A stretch of DNA of 32,637 nucleotides, taken from the NCBI GenBank assembly GCA_006508105.1, contig QKPP01000101.1, positions 1 to 32,637 on the forward strand. The letters are read 5' to 3'. The notes below the pieces were generated by a model that saw nothing but the letters and a program-made list of their open reading frames with translations, made no database searches and was not told the origin of the DNA. The translations under genes and the position numbers were made by a program. Every line of letters begins with the position of its first letter. Position 1 is the first letter of the stretch. Positions 17,521-25,929 of the stretch are shown one piece after another. This DNA is from Myxococcales bacterium FL481 (GTDB lineage Bacteria; Myxococcota_A; Polyangia; Nannocystales; Nannocystaceae).

Positions 17521-18566
17521 CAGTACGATCGCTCCACAACATACTGGGTGAGGGCCTCTAACGCCGTTTTGGCCCGCGAGGGAGCGAGCACCGCCAGCTT
17601 GCTCGCGGCGTTGTCGGCGTGCACCCGTGCCCGATTGAGCGCTTGCTCGAGCCCGTCGGAGGCCAGCACGCGCCGGCGAATGTCGGCGACCAGCTCGTCG
17701 TCGGCGGGCGGTCCGCCTTCAAGTAACGTGCGGAGCGTCGTTCGCAGCTCGCGGTCGTCCTCCGCGGCCAAAATCAACGGCAGCGTGGCCTTGCCCTCGC
17801 GCAAGTCTTGTCCGCTCGCTTTGCCGAGGGCCTCGCCCCCGGCGTAGTCCAACACGTCGTCCGCGATTTGGAAGGCGAATCCGAGTTCGAGACCGTACTC
17901 GAACAGCTCGGGAGCGACATGTGCAGGCAGACCCGCGACCGAGCTACACCAGGCGAGGAGGGCGGCAGTCTTGCGCTCGATCACCATGTAGTAGGTCGCT
18001 TCTTCGAGCCGCCAGTCGCCTGCGCTGTGGAGTTGGGCGATCTCGCCTTCGGCCATACGGGTGACGGTCTCAGCCATACTGCGGACCGCGGCTAGCTCGC
18101 CGATGTCCGCCACTGCGAGCAACCCCCGGGCGAGACAGTAGTCCCCCGTCAACACCGCCATGCCGTTGCCGTACGGTAGGCGCGCCGCCGGCCGGCCCCG
18201 TCGCCATTCGCCGCGGTCGATGACATCGTCGTGCAACAACGTCGCCGTGTGCAGCAGCTCGCCGACGGCCGCGACGGTGACGCGATGATCCGCGACGTAG
18301 CCGCTCGCGCGGGCACACAGCAAAGACAGCATGGGGCGCAGGCGTTTGCCGCCCGCGAACGTCAAGTGGCCGCCGACTTGGGGAATGACCGCGATGCTCG
18401 ACTGCAATAGCTCTGCCAGCTTGATCTCGACCGCATCGAGATCCTCGGCGACCATCGCCACCGCGGGCGCAATGGCCGCGGTGGGCGGGGCCGTGTCGCG
18501 GCGGGCCGTCTCCGCCACGTCGCCGATCGACGCGCTGCTATTCGTAGAAGCGGGATGATCCGTCAT
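17520..18566 (-). CDS. Polyprenyl diphosphate synthase (quinone side chain)
   Basis: Trans-prenyltransferase of 348 aa that extends allylic diphosphates with IPP. Conserved regions: GGKRLRPML at 72-80, first Asp-rich motif LLHDDVIDRGEWRRGRPA with D113, D114 and D117, and second motif FQIADDVLDYAGG with D236, D237 and D240. The residues before the first motif are small or polar (HTATLLH), typical of long-chain synthases of the IspB/heptaprenyl type rather than FPP synthase. An AAGG ribosome binding site lies about 8 nt before the ATG at 18566. It lies between the regulator gene (18-bp gap) and menG (1-bp overlap), so it most likely makes the menaquinone tail. Chain length cannot be read from the sequence. 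Confidence 0.94.
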   Translation of the reverse strand: MTDHPASTNSSASIGDVAETARRDTAPPTAAIAPAVAMVAEDLDAVEIKLAELLQSSIAVIPQVGGHLTFAGGKRLRPMLSLLCARASGYVADHRVTVAAVGELLHTATLLHDDVIDRGEWRRGRPAARLPYGNGMAVLTGDYCLARGLLAVADIGELAAVRSMAETVTRMAEGEIAQLHSAGDWRLEEATYYMVIERKTAALLAWCSSVAGLPAHVAPELFEYGLELGFAFQIADDVLDYAGGEALGKASGQDLREGKATLPLILAAEDDRELRTTLRTLLEGGPPADDELVADIRRRVLASDGLEQALNRARVHADNAASKLAVLAPSRAKTALEALTQYVVERSY

Positions 18567-18584
18567 GCCAACCTTGAGGGTGCG

Positions 18585-19160
18585 TTAGAGGGAGCGCTCG
18601 AATCGAGCGGCTCGCCGGACGATGCGGTTGAGAATCCCGTGCACGGGGTTTTGCTCGACGAGCGCGTCGAGGAACGCTCGGCAGCCGTCGAAAAAGCGGC
18701 TCAAATGGTCGAGTCGCGCACGCATGAACTCCACCTCGTGGCTCGGGCCGGCGGCTTGCAGCTCGTTGGCGAGCTCATGGAGGCGACGCGTCGCCGCCGT
18801 GATCTTCGGCGTTTCGCGTTGTCGCATGATGCCGGTGATCAGCTTCCAAAGATTCGTCTGCGCGGTGTAGGTGCGCTGAGTTCGGCGCAGCGCGCCCCAC
18901 TCGGTGAGCGAAGCGAGCGTCATGCTGGTCGATCCGGCACTGATACTCAGCGCATCGCGGACCGTGGCGTGATCCACCGGCGTGGAGCTGAGGAACACGA
19001 GCCCGTATACACGCCCTTGGGTGCGCGTGAAGCCCCAAAAACTCGCGATGTCGCCGAACATATCGACGATCTGCTCGCGCACGCGGGCCACCGCTTCCTG
19101 ACCGCTGGGGACGGAACAGGCGGAGCGCAGCGGGAGAGGGCCTGGTGCCGGGTCATTCAC
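18585..19160 (-). CDS. GbsR/MarR-type winged-helix transcriptional regulator
   Basis: 191-aa protein from a GTG at 19160. The segment DMFGDIASFWGFTRTQGRVYGLVFLS (about 33-58) is the signature of GbsR-like proteins of the MarR superfamily. It is followed by a winged helix-turn-helix: VRDALSISAGSTSMTLASL and EWGALRRTQRTYTA, then a helical C-terminus probably used for dimerisation. It is the first gene of the menaquinone operon, 18 bp before the polyprenyl diphosphate synthase gene. A 20-bp perfect palindrome lies 24 bp upstream of its start, so autoregulation of the operon is a reasonable inference. GbsR-family members characterised elsewhere control choline/glycine betaine genes; a link to quinone synthesis here rests on context only, and the ligand is unknown. 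Confidence 0.9.
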   Translation of the reverse strand: MNDPAPGPLPLRSACSVPSGQEAVARVREQIVDMFGDIASFWGFTRTQGRVYGLVFLSSTPVDHATVRDALSISAGSTSMTLASLTEWGALRRTQRTYTAQTNLWKLITGIMRQRETPKITAATRRLHELANELQAAGPSHEVEFMRARLDHLSRFFDGCRAFLDALVEQNPVHGILNRIVRRAARFERSL

Positions 19161-19184
19161 AATCAGCGGATCCGCGAAGGAACA

Positions 19185-19204
19185 AGTTCAATTCTAATTG
19201 AACT
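19185..19204. promoter_or_regulatory. Perfect 20-bp palindrome, probable operator of the GbsR-type regulator
   Basis: AGTTCAATTCTAATTGAACT has 9-bp perfect inverted arms around a central CT. It is a conspicuous AT-rich island in GC-rich sequence, in the divergent region between the menaquinone-operon regulator gene (start 19160) and the HtrA-type gene. On both strands its centre contains a near -10 hexamer (TCTAAT on plus, TAGAAT on minus). Size and symmetry suit a MarR-family dimer. Binding is inferred, not shown. Confidence 0.7.
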
Positions 19205-19209
19205 CGCCG

Positions 19210-19238
19210 GGTCTAGCCGGGCCGCATAACGGTGTCAA
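19210..19238 (-). promoter_or_regulatory. Candidate sigma-70-type promoter of the menaquinone operon
   Basis: On the minus strand a consensus -35 TTGACA (19238-19233) is followed after 17 bp by TAGACC (19215-19210), a weak -10 element. Transcription would begin near 19203, inside the palindrome at 19185-19204, so a bound repressor would cover the start site. The alternative -10 TAGAAT inside the palindrome has no good -35 partner at the right distance. Confidence 0.4.
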
Positions 19239-19263
19239 TGGGCATAAAACGGCGGCGTCTGTT

Positions 19264-19302
19264 CCGCGAAAGCGCCCGCGAATAGCGCGAGCGCTTTCGC
19301 GG
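19264..19302. promoter_or_regulatory. Strong stem-loop with 12-bp perfect arms upstream of the HtrA-type gene
   Basis: CCGCGAAAGCGC (19264-19275) and GCGCTTTCGCGG (19291-19302) are exact inverted repeats around a 15-nt loop. There is no T-run on either side, so a simple intrinsic terminator is unlikely. It lies between the menaquinone-operon control region and the protease gene, and could be a leader-RNA structure or a second protein-binding site. A long reading frame beginning with TTG at 19198 crosses it, but that segment does not look coding. Confidence 0.5.
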
Positions 19303-19314
19303 TTACCCGCGGTG

Positions 19315-20780
19315 ATGCCCCGGACTAAGCTGGGATCTGTGGGGGACCACGGGAACGCGCGACCGCCGATCGCCTACTCCGGCTGGATGGTCATGGGCGC
19401 GGCGGTATTTGGCGTGCTCCTTGGAGCCGGCGCGTTGTGGTTTGGCCGGCCCTCGCGCCCGGTCCTCCCCCCACTAGAGCAAACTCCGCCGGCGGCGGTG
19501 CCTGGCCAGGCCGAGGCCCGGCCCTCTCCGGGCGTGGAGAACCCCAGCGCGAGCTTGGTGGACGCCGTGGCTCGCACGCGCGGGTCGGTCGTGTGCCTCA
19601 AGGCAGGGGACCAGATCCAAGGGGCCGGGGTGGTCCACGACTCGGCCGGCACGGTGCTGACCAACTACCACGTCGTGGAGTCGATGCTGCGCCCGCTCCC
19701 GCTGACCAGCGAAGACGACGGCAACCTGTTGATCGTGCGCTTCGCCAACGGCCGTGAGCTGCCGGCGCGAGTGGTGATCACGTCGCCCGAAGAGGACATC
19801 GCGATGCTGCGCTTGCAGCCGGCCGATAGCGCGGAGACCTTCGCCTCGTCTCCGGCCGGGCGGAGCTGTCACACACGGTGTCGAGCGGGATCGTCTCGGC
19901 CGTCGAACGCACCGACGTGCTTCCGAATCCCCGACTACCCGTCGTTCAGCTCGACGCATCGATCAACCTGGGCGACTCGGGAGGACCGTTGTTCAACCTC
20001 GCTGGCGAGATTGTCGGGATCACCACGGCGCGCTCGCGCAAGGGGCAGGGGATCGGTTTTGCGATCCCGATCGACCGGGTCCACGCGCTGCTGCGAGCCG
20101 TGGAGCGCGGCGAATCCAGTCGGCTGTCCGAGATCAAACTCACGCTGGTGCCCGGCGTGGATCCGACCGACCGTATCGCCGCATTGGGCTACTCCACTGG
20201 AATCGTGATCGAAAGCGTGCCCGACGGGCCGGCGAAGCGGGCGGGGATTTTGGCGCGCGACGTGGTGGTGGAGATGGAAGGGTCGCGCTTCGACGAGTTC
20301 GGGACCGGACCTCGTGGCCGCGAAGCCATTGTCGCTCGAGTCGTCGACCGCGTCCGATCGCTCATCCCCGGCGAGACGCTCGACCTCGTCGTCGCGCGCG
20401 ACGAGCAGGCGTTGCCGGTGACGATCGAAGCGGAGGCGGTCAGCGAACGGCGGCAGATCCTCATCATGGCCGAGGATCTATTCGGGGTATCGTTTGAGCC
20501 CGATCGAGAGCGGCCCACGATCAAGCGCTTTGTGACCGGATCTCCCGTGAGCCAACGCAAACACGCAGACGTGCTGCTGGGAGCCGAGATCACGCACGTC
20601 GTCGGCCGGGCTGTGCCCACGGTGGAGGCGCTCGGCGAGGTGTTGGAAGACTTGGAACGTCGTCGGGTCGCCGGTCAGTCCGGATTGACGGTGGCCATCG
20701 ACATTCGCGACAAAAAGGGCAAGCGATGGCATGTACAGGCGTTTCCGCTCCGGACGCGTGGTCCTGCGTCTCGGCGCTGA
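19315..20780 (+). pseudogene. Membrane-anchored HtrA/DegS-type serine protease, broken by a frameshift
   Basis: The 5' part (from about ATG 19315, frame 1) encodes a membrane anchor YSGWMVMGAAVFGVLLGAGA, a Pro-rich linker, and the protease N-lobe with His in LTNYHVVE and Asp in PEEDIAMLRL. The 3' part (frame 0, to 20780) encodes LSHTVSSGIVSAVERTD, catalytic Ser in NLGDSGGPLFNLAGEIVGI, GIGFAIPID and probably two PDZ domains (about 20190-20430 and 20500-20750). The frames must switch between 19830 and 19865, because frame 0 has a TAG at 19827; a 1-nt loss in the CCGGCCGGGCGGAG run would explain it. The stretch between the Asp motif and LSHTV is also shorter than in DegP. The intact triad and strong coding character on both sides suggest either a recent mutation or an assembly error. 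The start codon is uncertain. Confidence 0.8.
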
Positions 20781-21586
20781 CGGGATCGCTGGCCCTGCTC
20801 GCCCTACTGGGTTGTGGCGAGGCCGGGCACCAGCCCGCTCCGAGCGGGGAGGGCACCACCTCGCTGGCGAGGGATGCGCCCTCGAACTCGTCTGACCGCG
20901 CCGCCACGGCTGAGACCGGCTTGTTGGCCCGATGCCGGGCGGCGCTGCGACGCGGTGGCGAACTCCCCCCCGAGCTACGCGACGAACTCGCGGCCTCGGA
21001 CGACCCTCGCCACGCTCGAGCTCGTCGCATTTTCGCGGCCCTGGCCGTGGACCCGACGGCGAGAGTTTCGGCGCAAGGGCCCGCGATTGCGCCGCCCGCC
21101 GACCGTCTCGCCGGCGGCGGAGAATCGTTGTCGCGTTGGGTCGACGAGGCGCGCCCGTCCGGCTCGCCGCCCGGCGATCGCCGGGGGGAACCGCAGGCGA
21201 ACGGACCCGGCGCGGGGGTCCCGGCCCCCGACGCGCAGTCGCCCAATTCGTCCGCGCCGCGAGATCTGACCATCATCACCGGCGTCGCGCTCAAGTCGAA
21301 TCGCGATGGCGTCATGCTCAGCCTTCGGGGGGCCCGCGGCGGCCGGGGGCCGATGGCCGGGATCGTGCGCCAGTCCGAGTCTCAGACCGTCACCGTCGTG
21401 GCCCGATCCGCGTCCGCCCTCCCTCCGGTGCTGACCGCTCGTCCGGCCGCGGGGCAAGTCGCCGTACGCGACGTTCGGCGAGGCGATGGCACGGTGATCT
21501 TGACGCTGGACGTGCCGTCGGGATGGACCGCCGGGCGCCCGCGACGAACGCGACACGCCACACGGATCACCTTCGCGGCGCCATAG
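20726..21586 (+). CDS. Putative lipoprotein of unknown function with beta-rich C-terminal domain
   Basis: 286-aa protein starting inside the 3' end of the protease gene (55-bp overlap, different frame). A hydrophobic stretch ends in a lipobox, LALLALLGC with Cys30, but the n-region lacks Arg/Lys, so export is probable rather than certain. Residues 31-175 are low-complexity Ala/Pro/Ser/Arg with a helical patch around LARCRAALRRGGELPPELRD. Residues about 178-286 alternate hydrophobic and polar residues (DLTIITGVALKSNRDGVMLS, SQTVTVVARS, GTVILTLDVPSGW), resembling a small beta-sandwich such as an AMIN-type domain; that comparison is weak. Translational coupling to the protease is likely. I do not recognise a function. 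Confidence 0.72.
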   Translation: MACTGVSAPDAWSCVSALTGSLALLALLGCGEAGHQPAPSGEGTTSLARDAPSNSSDRAATAETGLLARCRAALRRGGELPPELRDELAASDDPRHARARRIFAALAVDPTARVSAQGPAIAPPADRLAGGGESLSRWVDEARPSGSPPGDRRGEPQANGPGAGVPAPDAQSPNSSAPRDLTIITGVALKSNRDGVMLSLRGARGGRGPMAGIVRQSESQTVTVVARSASALPPVLTARPAAGQVAVRDVRRGDGTVILTLDVPSGWTAGRPRRTRHATRITFAAP

Positions 21587-21708
21587 GGCGCCGCGGTTAC
21601 CCCCCCGGATCGCCGCTCGTCGTTCCGCCGGGCGCGGCACCGACTGGGACACCCGAGGGCGGGGCACCGGCGTGCGGCTGGCGGGCGTTCCATGGCACGA
21701 TTGCCGCG

Positions 21709-22821
21709 ATGCGCCGCATGGTCCTCCACGTTCTCGGCTCGGTCTTCTTCTTCGCCGGCGGTGGTTGTGCGTCTGGTTCAAGCGACAACGGAGGGGCCAC
21801 TGCCCTCCCGGAAGACGACGTCATCGCCCCGGGCACCAAAATCGGCCAGCGGGCGCCCCTGCCGTTTGAGCGGATCGGCGAACTGATCGAGCAAGGCCAG
21901 TTCCCCGAGGCCCTCGCGCAAGCCGACGCCGAACTCGAGAACCGACCTCAAGCGGCCCAGATTCACTTCGTGCGGGGCATGGCCCTGGTCGGGCTGGCGC
22001 GAACCGACGAGGCCATCGCGGCCTACGAGCGGGCCTACGAGCTCGATCCGATCAAGCTTTACGCGGCTTTGGATGCGATCGGAACGGTGCATCTCGAACG
22101 TGGGGACGTGGACACGGCCATCGACTACTACCGCCGTTGTGTCGCCGCCCAGGACGACTTCGCCGCCGGTCACGTCAACCTCGGCATGGCGTTACTCCGT
22201 GCCGGCGATCCGTCCGCTGCCTATGCGCAGCTCGAGCGCGCCGCGACTCTCAACCCACAAGACGCCGACGTCTGGCTGGAGCTGGCGGTGCTCGACCAAG
22301 CGCGCGGTGACATGGGCGCCGCGCGTGAGAAGGTCGATCGCGCCGTCGCAGCCGACCCGAACCACGGGTTCGCTCGCATGGTCAAAGGTGATCTGCTGGT
22401 CGCGTCCGGCGATCTTTCCGCCGCGATCGCGCACTACGAGGAGGCGGTCAAGGTCGAACCCGACCTGCACGACGCCCGGATGAAGCTCATCCGGGTCCTC
22501 CGTAAATCCGAGCGGGCGGGGGAGGCCGAAGCGCACGTCGAGACCTTGACGCAGCGCGCTCCCCAAAGCGCGGTCGCGTGGTCGATTCATGCGCAGATTC
22601 GTTTCGAGCAGGGTCGGACGGACGAGGCCTTCGCCGATCTCGAGCGAGCGCTCTCGATCAACCCCGGCCTCGTCTCGGCCCACCGCCGCAAGATCCGTTT
22701 TCTCATCGCACAGAAACGGTGTGAGGAGGCGCAAGAGGCGCTGGCGGATCTCGAGCGCCACTCGTCGGATCGCCCGGCCGCCACGCAGGCCACAGCCGAG
22801 GTCCGCGACTGCCGAGCCTGA
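21709..22821 (+). CDS. TPR-repeat lipoprotein
   Basis: 370 aa from ATG 21709. The N-terminus MRRMVLHVLGSVFFFAGGGC is a lipoprotein signal with Cys20 at the lipobox, followed by a Gly/Ser/Asp linker. From about residue 53 to 360 there are roughly nine tetratricopeptide repeats, for example AQIHFVRGMALVGLARTDEA, GHVNLGMALLRAGDPSAAYA and WLELAVLDQARGDMGAAREK, most ending in Asn/Asp-Pro. Such proteins act as scaffolds for outer-membrane or cell-envelope complexes; no specific partner can be named here. A longer frame upstream to 20932 is a shadow of the preceding gene. A 122-bp gap separates it from that gene, with no clear terminator. Confidence 0.87.
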   Translation: MRRMVLHVLGSVFFFAGGGCASGSSDNGGATALPEDDVIAPGTKIGQRAPLPFERIGELIEQGQFPEALAQADAELENRPQAAQIHFVRGMALVGLARTDEAIAAYERAYELDPIKLYAALDAIGTVHLERGDVDTAIDYYRRCVAAQDDFAAGHVNLGMALLRAGDPSAAYAQLERAATLNPQDADVWLELAVLDQARGDMGAAREKVDRAVAADPNHGFARMVKGDLLVASGDLSAAIAHYEEAVKVEPDLHDARMKLIRVLRKSERAGEAEAHVETLTQRAPQSAVAWSIHAQIRFEQGRTDEAFADLERALSINPGLVSAHRRKIRFLIAQKRCEEAQEALADLERHSSDRPAATQATAEVRDCRA

Positions 22822-22853
22822 CGCCGCGCGACCGATCGGCGCGTCTGTCGGGG

Positions 22854-22881
22854 TTTGGGCGGCGAGTCGTTCGCCTATACT
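22854..22881 (+). promoter_or_regulatory. Candidate promoter of guaB with very short leader
   Basis: TATACT at 22876-22881 is a good -10 hexamer. About 16 bp upstream TTTGGG (22854-22859) is a poor -35. The guaB ATG at 22894 is only 12 nt past the -10, so the mRNA leader would be about 6 nt, and no Shine-Dalgarno sequence is visible; the transcript may be nearly leaderless. Confidence 0.35.
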
Positions 22882-22893
22882 CCCGCGGACCAG

Positions 22894-24357
22894 ATGACCG
22901 ACACGCCGCGTATTGCCGAAGCCCTGACGTTCGACGACGTCCTGCTGACCCCTGGTTACAGCGAACTGTTGCCCGCTGAGGTCAGCGTAGCGAGCCGTTT
23001 GACCGAGGAAATCCAGCTCAAGTGTCCCGTGGTGTCGGCCGCGATGGACACCGTCACCGAGGCCGCCACGGCGATCACCATGGCGCGGGCGGGCGGCATC
23101 GGCATCGTGCACAAAAACCTCGCTCCGCAAGACCAGGCGCGAGAGGTGCGGCGGGTCAAGAAATCCGAAAGCGGGATGGTGGCGGATCCCGTCACGGTGA
23201 CCGCGGAGTTGCGGCTCCGCGCCGCGGTCGATCTGATGCAAACCCACGGGTTTTCCGGGCTGCCCGTGGTCGAAGGGCAGCGACCCGTGGGCATTTTGAC
23301 CAGTCGGGACCTGCGTTTCGAGACCAACCTCGATCAGCGGGTAGGGGACGTGATGACGCGTGACCCCATCACCGTCGAGCAGGGCATCTCGCTCGACGAA
23401 GCCAAGAGCATTTTGCACCGCAACCGCATCGAGAAGCTGCTCGTCGTGGACCGTGAGGGCTTGTTGTTGGGCCTGATCACCATCAAGGACATCCTCAAGT
23501 CCGCCTCCTTCCCCGACGCCAACAAGGATGGCGCCGGCCGGCTGCGCGTGGGGGCCGCGGTGGGCGTGGGCGCAGACGTGTTGGATCGCGTGGCGGCATT
23601 GGTCGGACAAGACGTCGATGTCATTGCCGTGGACACGGCACACGGACACTCGTCACGGGTGCTCGAGGCCGTTCGCCAGATCAAAGGCGAGTTTTCGGAT
23701 CTGCAGGTGATCGCCGGCAACATCGCGACCGCGGCCGGGTACGCGGCCCTCGTCGACGCGGGGGCCGACGCCGTCAAGCTGGGGATCGGACCGGGTTCGA
23801 TCTGCACCACCCGGGTGGTGGCGGGCGTCGGTGTCCCGCAGATCTCTGCGTTGATGGATTGCCGCGACGAAGCGCTGCGGCGCGGCAAACCGATTATCGC
23901 CGACGGCGGCATCAAGTACTCCGGCGACGTGGTCAAGGCCTTGGCCGCCGGCGCCGACGCGGTCATGATCGGCAGCTTATTCGCGGGCACGGATGAATCG
24001 CCCGGGGAGCTCGTGCTGTACCAAGGCCGCAGCTACAAAGTGTACCGAGGGATGGGATCGATCGGGGCGATGAAAGCCGGCAGCCGCGACCGCTACTTTC
24101 AGTCCCACGTCGCCGAAGACCGCAAACTCGTGCCCGAGGGCATCGAAGGCCGGGTTCCGTATCGCGGTGCCTTGGCCGACAGCTTGTACCAGCTCGTCGG
24201 TGGGCTGCGGGCCGGCATGGGCTATGTCGGGGCGCCGACGATCCCCGAACTGCAGAAACGGGCGGTGTTTCGTCGGATCTCCAGCCAGGGCCTGCGAGAG
24301 AGCCACGTCCACGACGTGATCATCACCGAAGAAGCACCCAACTACCGCGCAGAGTAG
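22894..24357 (+). CDS. guaB: Inosine-5'-monophosphate dehydrogenase
   Basis: Oxidises IMP to XMP with NAD+, the committed step of GMP synthesis. The 487-aa length from ATG 22894 is standard. Conserved elements: [17 protein letters not shown] (11-27), two CBS domains about 92-205 inserted in the barrel, [12 protein letters not shown] with catalytic Cys304, [25 protein letters not shown], and the mobile flap segment RYFQ. The C-terminus has [27 protein letters not shown] features with the substrate-binding Tyr. It lies 14 bp before guaA, forming a guanine-nucleotide operon. No guanine riboswitch is visible upstream. An in-frame extension to 22855 was rejected because it lacks family similarity. 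Confidence 0.98.
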   Translation: MTDTPRIAEALTFDDVLLTPGYSELLPAEVSVASRLTEEIQLKCPVVSAAMDTVTEAATAITMARAGGIGIVHKNLAPQDQAREVRRVKKSESGMVADPVTVTAELRLRAAVDLMQTHGFSGLPVVEGQRPVGILTSRDLRFETNLDQRVGDVMTRDPITVEQGISLDEAKSILHRNRIEKLLVVDREGLLLGLITIKDILKSASFPDANKDGAGRLRVGAAVGVGADVLDRVAALVGQDVDVIAVDTAHGHSSRVLEAVRQIKGEFSDLQVIAGNIATAAGYAALVDAGADAVKLGIGPGSICTTRVVAGVGVPQISALMDCRDEALRRGKPIIADGGIKYSGDVVKALAAGADAVMIGSLFAGTDESPGELVLYQGRSYKVYRGMGSIGAMKAGSRDRYFQSHVAEDRKLVPEGIEGRVPYRGALADSLYQLVGGLRAGMGYVGAPTIPELQKRAVFRRISSQGLRESHVHDVIITEEAPNYRAE

Positions 24358-24371
24358 GGGCGAGGTTCGTC

Positions 24372-25919
24372 GTGTCGTCGCATCAATCGATTGTCGTATT
24401 GGATTTTGGCTCGCAGGTCACTCAGCTGATCGCGCGCCGTATTCGGGAGTTGGGCGTCTACGCCGAGATTTTGCCGTATGACGCTGATCTGGCCCAGGTA
24501 CGGGCCAAGGCGCCGGTTGGGCTTGTACTCAGCGGTGGTCCCTCGTCGATCTACGACGACGGCGCCCCGCAGCTCGACCCGGCGATACTCAAGCTCGGCG
24601 TGCCCGCCTTGGGTATTTGTTACGGGATGTACGTGATGGTGGAAGGGCTCGGAGGCAAGGTCGTCCCGGCGTCGCGTCGAGAATTCGGGGCGGCGGAGAT
24701 CCACATCGACGAGTCGGCCGGGCCGGTTGGGCTCTTCGCGGTCGGATCCGACGAACCGGTTTGGATGTCGCACGGCGACGAGGTCGAACGCCTTCCGGCG
24801 GGGTTTCGCAGCTTGGCGCACTCGACGAATTGCCAGCACGCGGCCATCGCCGACGACGCACGCGGCATGTGGGCGGTTCAGTTCCACCCCGAGGTCGTTC
24901 ACACCCCGCGCGGCGGCGAGGTGCTGGGGGCTTTTCTCGATCGTTGCCAATGCGTACGCAACTGGAGCATGTCCTCGTTTGTCGACGAAGCGGTGGCCCG
25001 AGTCCGCGAGCAGGTCGGCGACCACGGTCACGTCATCTGCGGTCTCAGTGGCGGCGTCGACTCGAGCGTAGCGGCGGCGCTCGTCGAGAAAGCCATCGGG
25101 GACCGGTTGCATTGCATCTTCGTCGATAACGGACTGCTGCGCAAAAACGAACGGCAAGCCGTGGAGGAGGCCTTCACAGACCGGCTACACAATCCCCTGG
25201 TCGTGGCGGCGGCGCACGATCGCTTCTTGTCAGCCCTCAGCGGGGTCACCGACCCCGAGCGCAAGCGAAAAATCATCGGAGCCACGTTCATCGACGTGTT
25301 CGACGAGGAGGCGCAGCGGCTGGGGGGCGCGGACTTTCTGGTGCAAGGCACCTTGTACCCGGACGTCATCGAGAGCGTCAGCACCCGGGGACCATCGTCG
25401 ACGATCAAGACCCATCACAACGTCGGGGGCTTGCCCGAGCGCATGCGGATGAAGGTCGTCGAACCACTTCGAGAGCTCTTCAAAGACGAGGTCCGTGAGT
25501 TGGGACGCGTGCTCGGGCTGCCGGAACACCTGGTCTGGCGCCATCCCTTTCCCGGCCCCGGTCTCGCGGTGCGCGTGCTGGGGGAGGTGACCGCCGCGCG
25601 TTGCGACTTGCTGCGTGAGGCCGATGCCATCGTGTTGGAGGAGATCCGCAACGCGGGGCTCTACCGCCAGCTGTGGCAGGTTTTCGGCGTCTTGTTGCCG
25701 GTCCAAAGCGTCGGGGTCATGGGGGACAGTCGGACCTACGAAAACGCGCTGGCGATCCGGGCAGTGGAGAGCGTCGACGCCATGACCGCCGACTGGGCCC
25801 ACTTGCCCTATGACGTCCTCGGTCGCCTGAGCAACCGGATCATCAACGAAGTCCGCGGGATCAACCGCGTGTGCTACGATATCAGCAGCAAGCCTCCCGC
25901 CACTATCGAGTGGGAGTAG
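24372..25919 (+). CDS. guaA: GMP synthase (glutamine-hydrolysing)
   Basis: Converts XMP to GMP with ATP and glutamine. 515 aa from the GTG at 24372. The N-terminal class I glutamine amidotransferase domain has [18 protein letters not shown] (9-26), [13 protein letters not shown], the nucleophile Cys83 in LGICYGM, and the His/Glu pair in [10 protein letters not shown]. The ATP pyrophosphatase domain follows with P-loop [25 protein letters not shown] and [11 protein letters not shown]. The C-terminal dimerisation domain has [17 protein letters not shown] and ends in KPPATIEWE, the conserved terminus. It is placed directly after guaB, and ruvB begins 10 bp downstream, so all three may share a transcript. 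Confidence 0.98.
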   Translation: MSSHQSIVVLDFGSQVTQLIARRIRELGVYAEILPYDADLAQVRAKAPVGLVLSGGPSSIYDDGAPQLDPAILKLGVPALGICYGMYVMVEGLGGKVVPASRREFGAAEIHIDESAGPVGLFAVGSDEPVWMSHGDEVERLPAGFRSLAHSTNCQHAAIADDARGMWAVQFHPEVVHTPRGGEVLGAFLDRCQCVRNWSMSSFVDEAVARVREQVGDHGHVICGLSGGVDSSVAAALVEKAIGDRLHCIFVDNGLLRKNERQAVEEAFTDRLHNPLVVAAAHDRFLSALSGVTDPERKRKIIGATFIDVFDEEAQRLGGADFLVQGTLYPDVIESVSTRGPSSTIKTHHNVGGLPERMRMKVVEPLRELFKDEVRELGRVLGLPEHLVWRHPFPGPGLAVRVLGEVTAARCDLLREADAIVLEEIRNAGLYRQLWQVFGVLLPVQSVGVMGDSRTYENALAIRAVESVDAMTADWAHLPYDVLGRLSNRIINEVRGINRVCYDISSKPPATIEWE

Positions 25920-25929
25920 CCGACCGCGG

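Noticed and set aside
22192..23649. Minus-strand frame of 485 codons across the TPR gene and guaB
   Set aside because: Spans two well-supported plus-strand genes and has His/Gly/Arg-rich composition typical of antisense frames.
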